From positions 23,434,501 through 23,498,500 of the forward strand of contig NC_079880.1 of NCBI RefSeq assembly GCF_029227915.1: DNA of 64,000 nt, written 5' to 3'. Positions 62,703-64,000 of this stretch are shown here, in pieces; the first letter of the stretch is position 1; every line of letters begins with the position of its first letter. Under the pieces are notes generated by a model that searched no databases, was not told the DNA's origin, and was given only the letters and a program-made list of their open reading frames with translations. The position numbers were made by a program, and so were the translations under genes. Source of the DNA: Hydractinia symbiolongicarpus. Lineage: Eukaryota > Cnidaria > Hydrozoa > Anthoathecata > Hydractiniidae.

Positions 62703-64000
62703 AAAATCTTTAACTTAGCGGTAAAGTCTTTTGTGTCAATTTCTGAACGTATATCAAGTGGAAGTTTATTATAGTTCTGTGCAGCATTGAAGAAAAAAGC
62801 CTTTTTCGTCGATTCAAACTCTGGGAGATGAAGAAGGTGTTAGTGTTTGCTTGTCCCGATGTTATAACAATCACCCCAAAATACTCTTCAAAATTAGGAA
62901 CGTTACCTAGTAAACATTTATGCACGGTGGTACAGAGCTTTCTCATCTGATAATTATGAATTACTGTAGTGTTAGTGCTGTATCGGATGATACTATGTGC
63001 TCTGCTGTCTAGTAACTTCAACATATGTATTCTGTATGGCTGGTGGAAGTAATTTGTAAGTGAAAATTATGTTTTGCTCGGTTCGATCATAGCCTGGTAG
63101 ATACACAGTGGTGCGGTAGCTATTAGATGAGATCTAATTTTACGTAACAGTCGAAGTCTCCCATATATTTTCTTGTGTACAGACTTTAAATGATTAACCA
63201 GAGTTACTTATAAATCCAGGTTGATTCTAAATACTTGTATCTTTCAGTATTGTTAAATTTATCTAGGCGATACAAAATGCTGATGTTTTGGTTTTGTCTT
63301 GTAAGTCGTGATTGTGTCCCAAAAAGCATGACATCTGTTTTTCCTTGTTTAAGGTTCAAGATTAGCGCATTTTCTTCTAACCAGTCCGATAAATTCTTTG
63401 AGCCATTGGTGAGTGCATGTTCGATTGAAGAGATATTGTTAAAATGAAAAATAAAAAATAGTAAATGAGTATGGCGTCGGCGTGCATTATAATTTCAAAG
63501 CTCTTTAGTTACTTTTCAGTCTGTTAAAATAGAGCAAAAAAAGCAGCGGATCCAGTATTAATCCTTGAGGGACGCCACAAAATACGGTTGACTCGAACAT
63601 AGGTGATGTTGTAGGAAACGTGCTGCCAACGGCTAAACAAGTAATCAGTAAAAAATTGCTTTTCATGATCGAGAATGCCATAATTCAGGAGTTTATTCAG
63701 AATGGCGGTATGACTTATTGTATCGAAAGCCATGCTAAGATCGATAAAAATGGCGTTAGTTAGTTGTGATTTATTCATTGCTTTGTGAATGTCATTTAAG
63801 AACAAAGTTGCAGGAGTTTCAGTTGATCTATGCTTACGGAACCCAAACTGTTTTGATGACAAAAGATTATTTGATTCCATGTATTTTGAAAGTTGTTGAT
63901 GAACACATTTCTCGAGTATCTTCTATATGATTGGTAACACCTTGATTGACCGATAGAATCACAATTAATTTTGCAAATTTTACGAAAACCGATCCCACAA
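62703..64000 (-). pseudogene. CR1/L2-like LINE reverse transcriptase, 3' part, decayed, running off the right edge
   Basis: The minus strand reads ILEKCVHQQLSKYMESNNLL, then SSKQFGFRKHRSTE and IFIDLSMAFDTISHTAILNK (63880-63690), which are fingers and palm motifs A of non-LTR reverse transcriptases. After a decayed stretch, where the YADD box should be but is not readable, come KKIYGRLRLLRKIRSHLIA-like and IHMLKLLDSRAHSIIRYS (about 63020), typical of the C-terminus. The frame ends near 62710. Stops and frameshifts are frequent. The 5' half and endonuclease would lie beyond position 64000. Confidence 0.8.

Overview
The window is AT-rich animal nuclear DNA with very low gene density, long introns and many transposon remnants. 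Splice sites are ordinary GT/AG, and there are no operons or bacterial-type genes. The mix of Penelope-like, BEL/Pao and CR1/L2-like retroelements, a TNP2-type DNA transposon, Helitron-like ends and MITEs, with a creatine-pathway amidinotransferase gene, suggests a marine invertebrate. A cnidarian is my best guess, but this is inference and no single feature proves it.

Layout. 1-0.96 kb: decayed multi-exon remnant on the minus strand. 1.55-2.7 kb: MITE-like repeat full of CCCGGGATGA motifs. 4.5-8.64 kb: large tandem array built on CCACCAAATGCTGCATTTTTG-like boxes, with nested higher-order copies. 9.4 kb: short foldback. 11.84-12.9 kb: two 378-bp tandem copies followed by a long (TA)n tract. 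14.6-21.1 kb: graveyard of coding remnants: a Cys-rich zinc-binding exon, a minus-strand exon set, a TNP2-type transposase, a nuclease-like retroelement domain and a broken ubiquitin-specific protease. 21.1-21.5 kb: four 100-bp tandem units.

27.15-33.85 kb is the most unusual part. Two inverted arms of about 1.75-1.8 kb flank a 3.1-kb centre. The centre holds (i) a compact gene for a secreted repeat protein whose repeat-coding exons are nearly identical tandem copies, all of phase 1, and (ii) a 5'-truncated Penelope-like element in the opposite direction, ending at a perfect 26-bp snap-back beside a hammerhead-ribozyme-like motif. A dispersed repeat family (26.4, 27.2, 33.5, 37.1, 40.1 and 40.4 kb) brackets the same area.

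40.6-49.2 kb: a decayed BEL/Pao retrotransposon on the minus strand (gag, protease, reverse transcriptase and RNase H; no integrase). Its leader is an array of about 25 copies of a 148-bp unit. 50.2-51.9 kb: Helitron-like ends and a MITE. 52.70-61.27 kb: glycine amidinotransferase (GATM) on the plus strand. Five exons, all phase 0, cover everything except the N-terminal exon(s); they carry intact catalytic motifs but one in-frame TAA. 62.7-64.0 kb: the 3' part of a CR1/L2-like LINE on the minus strand, running off the right edge.

Only GATM and the secreted repeat-protein gene look like host genes. The rest is mobile or repeat DNA, or sequence in which I see nothing.
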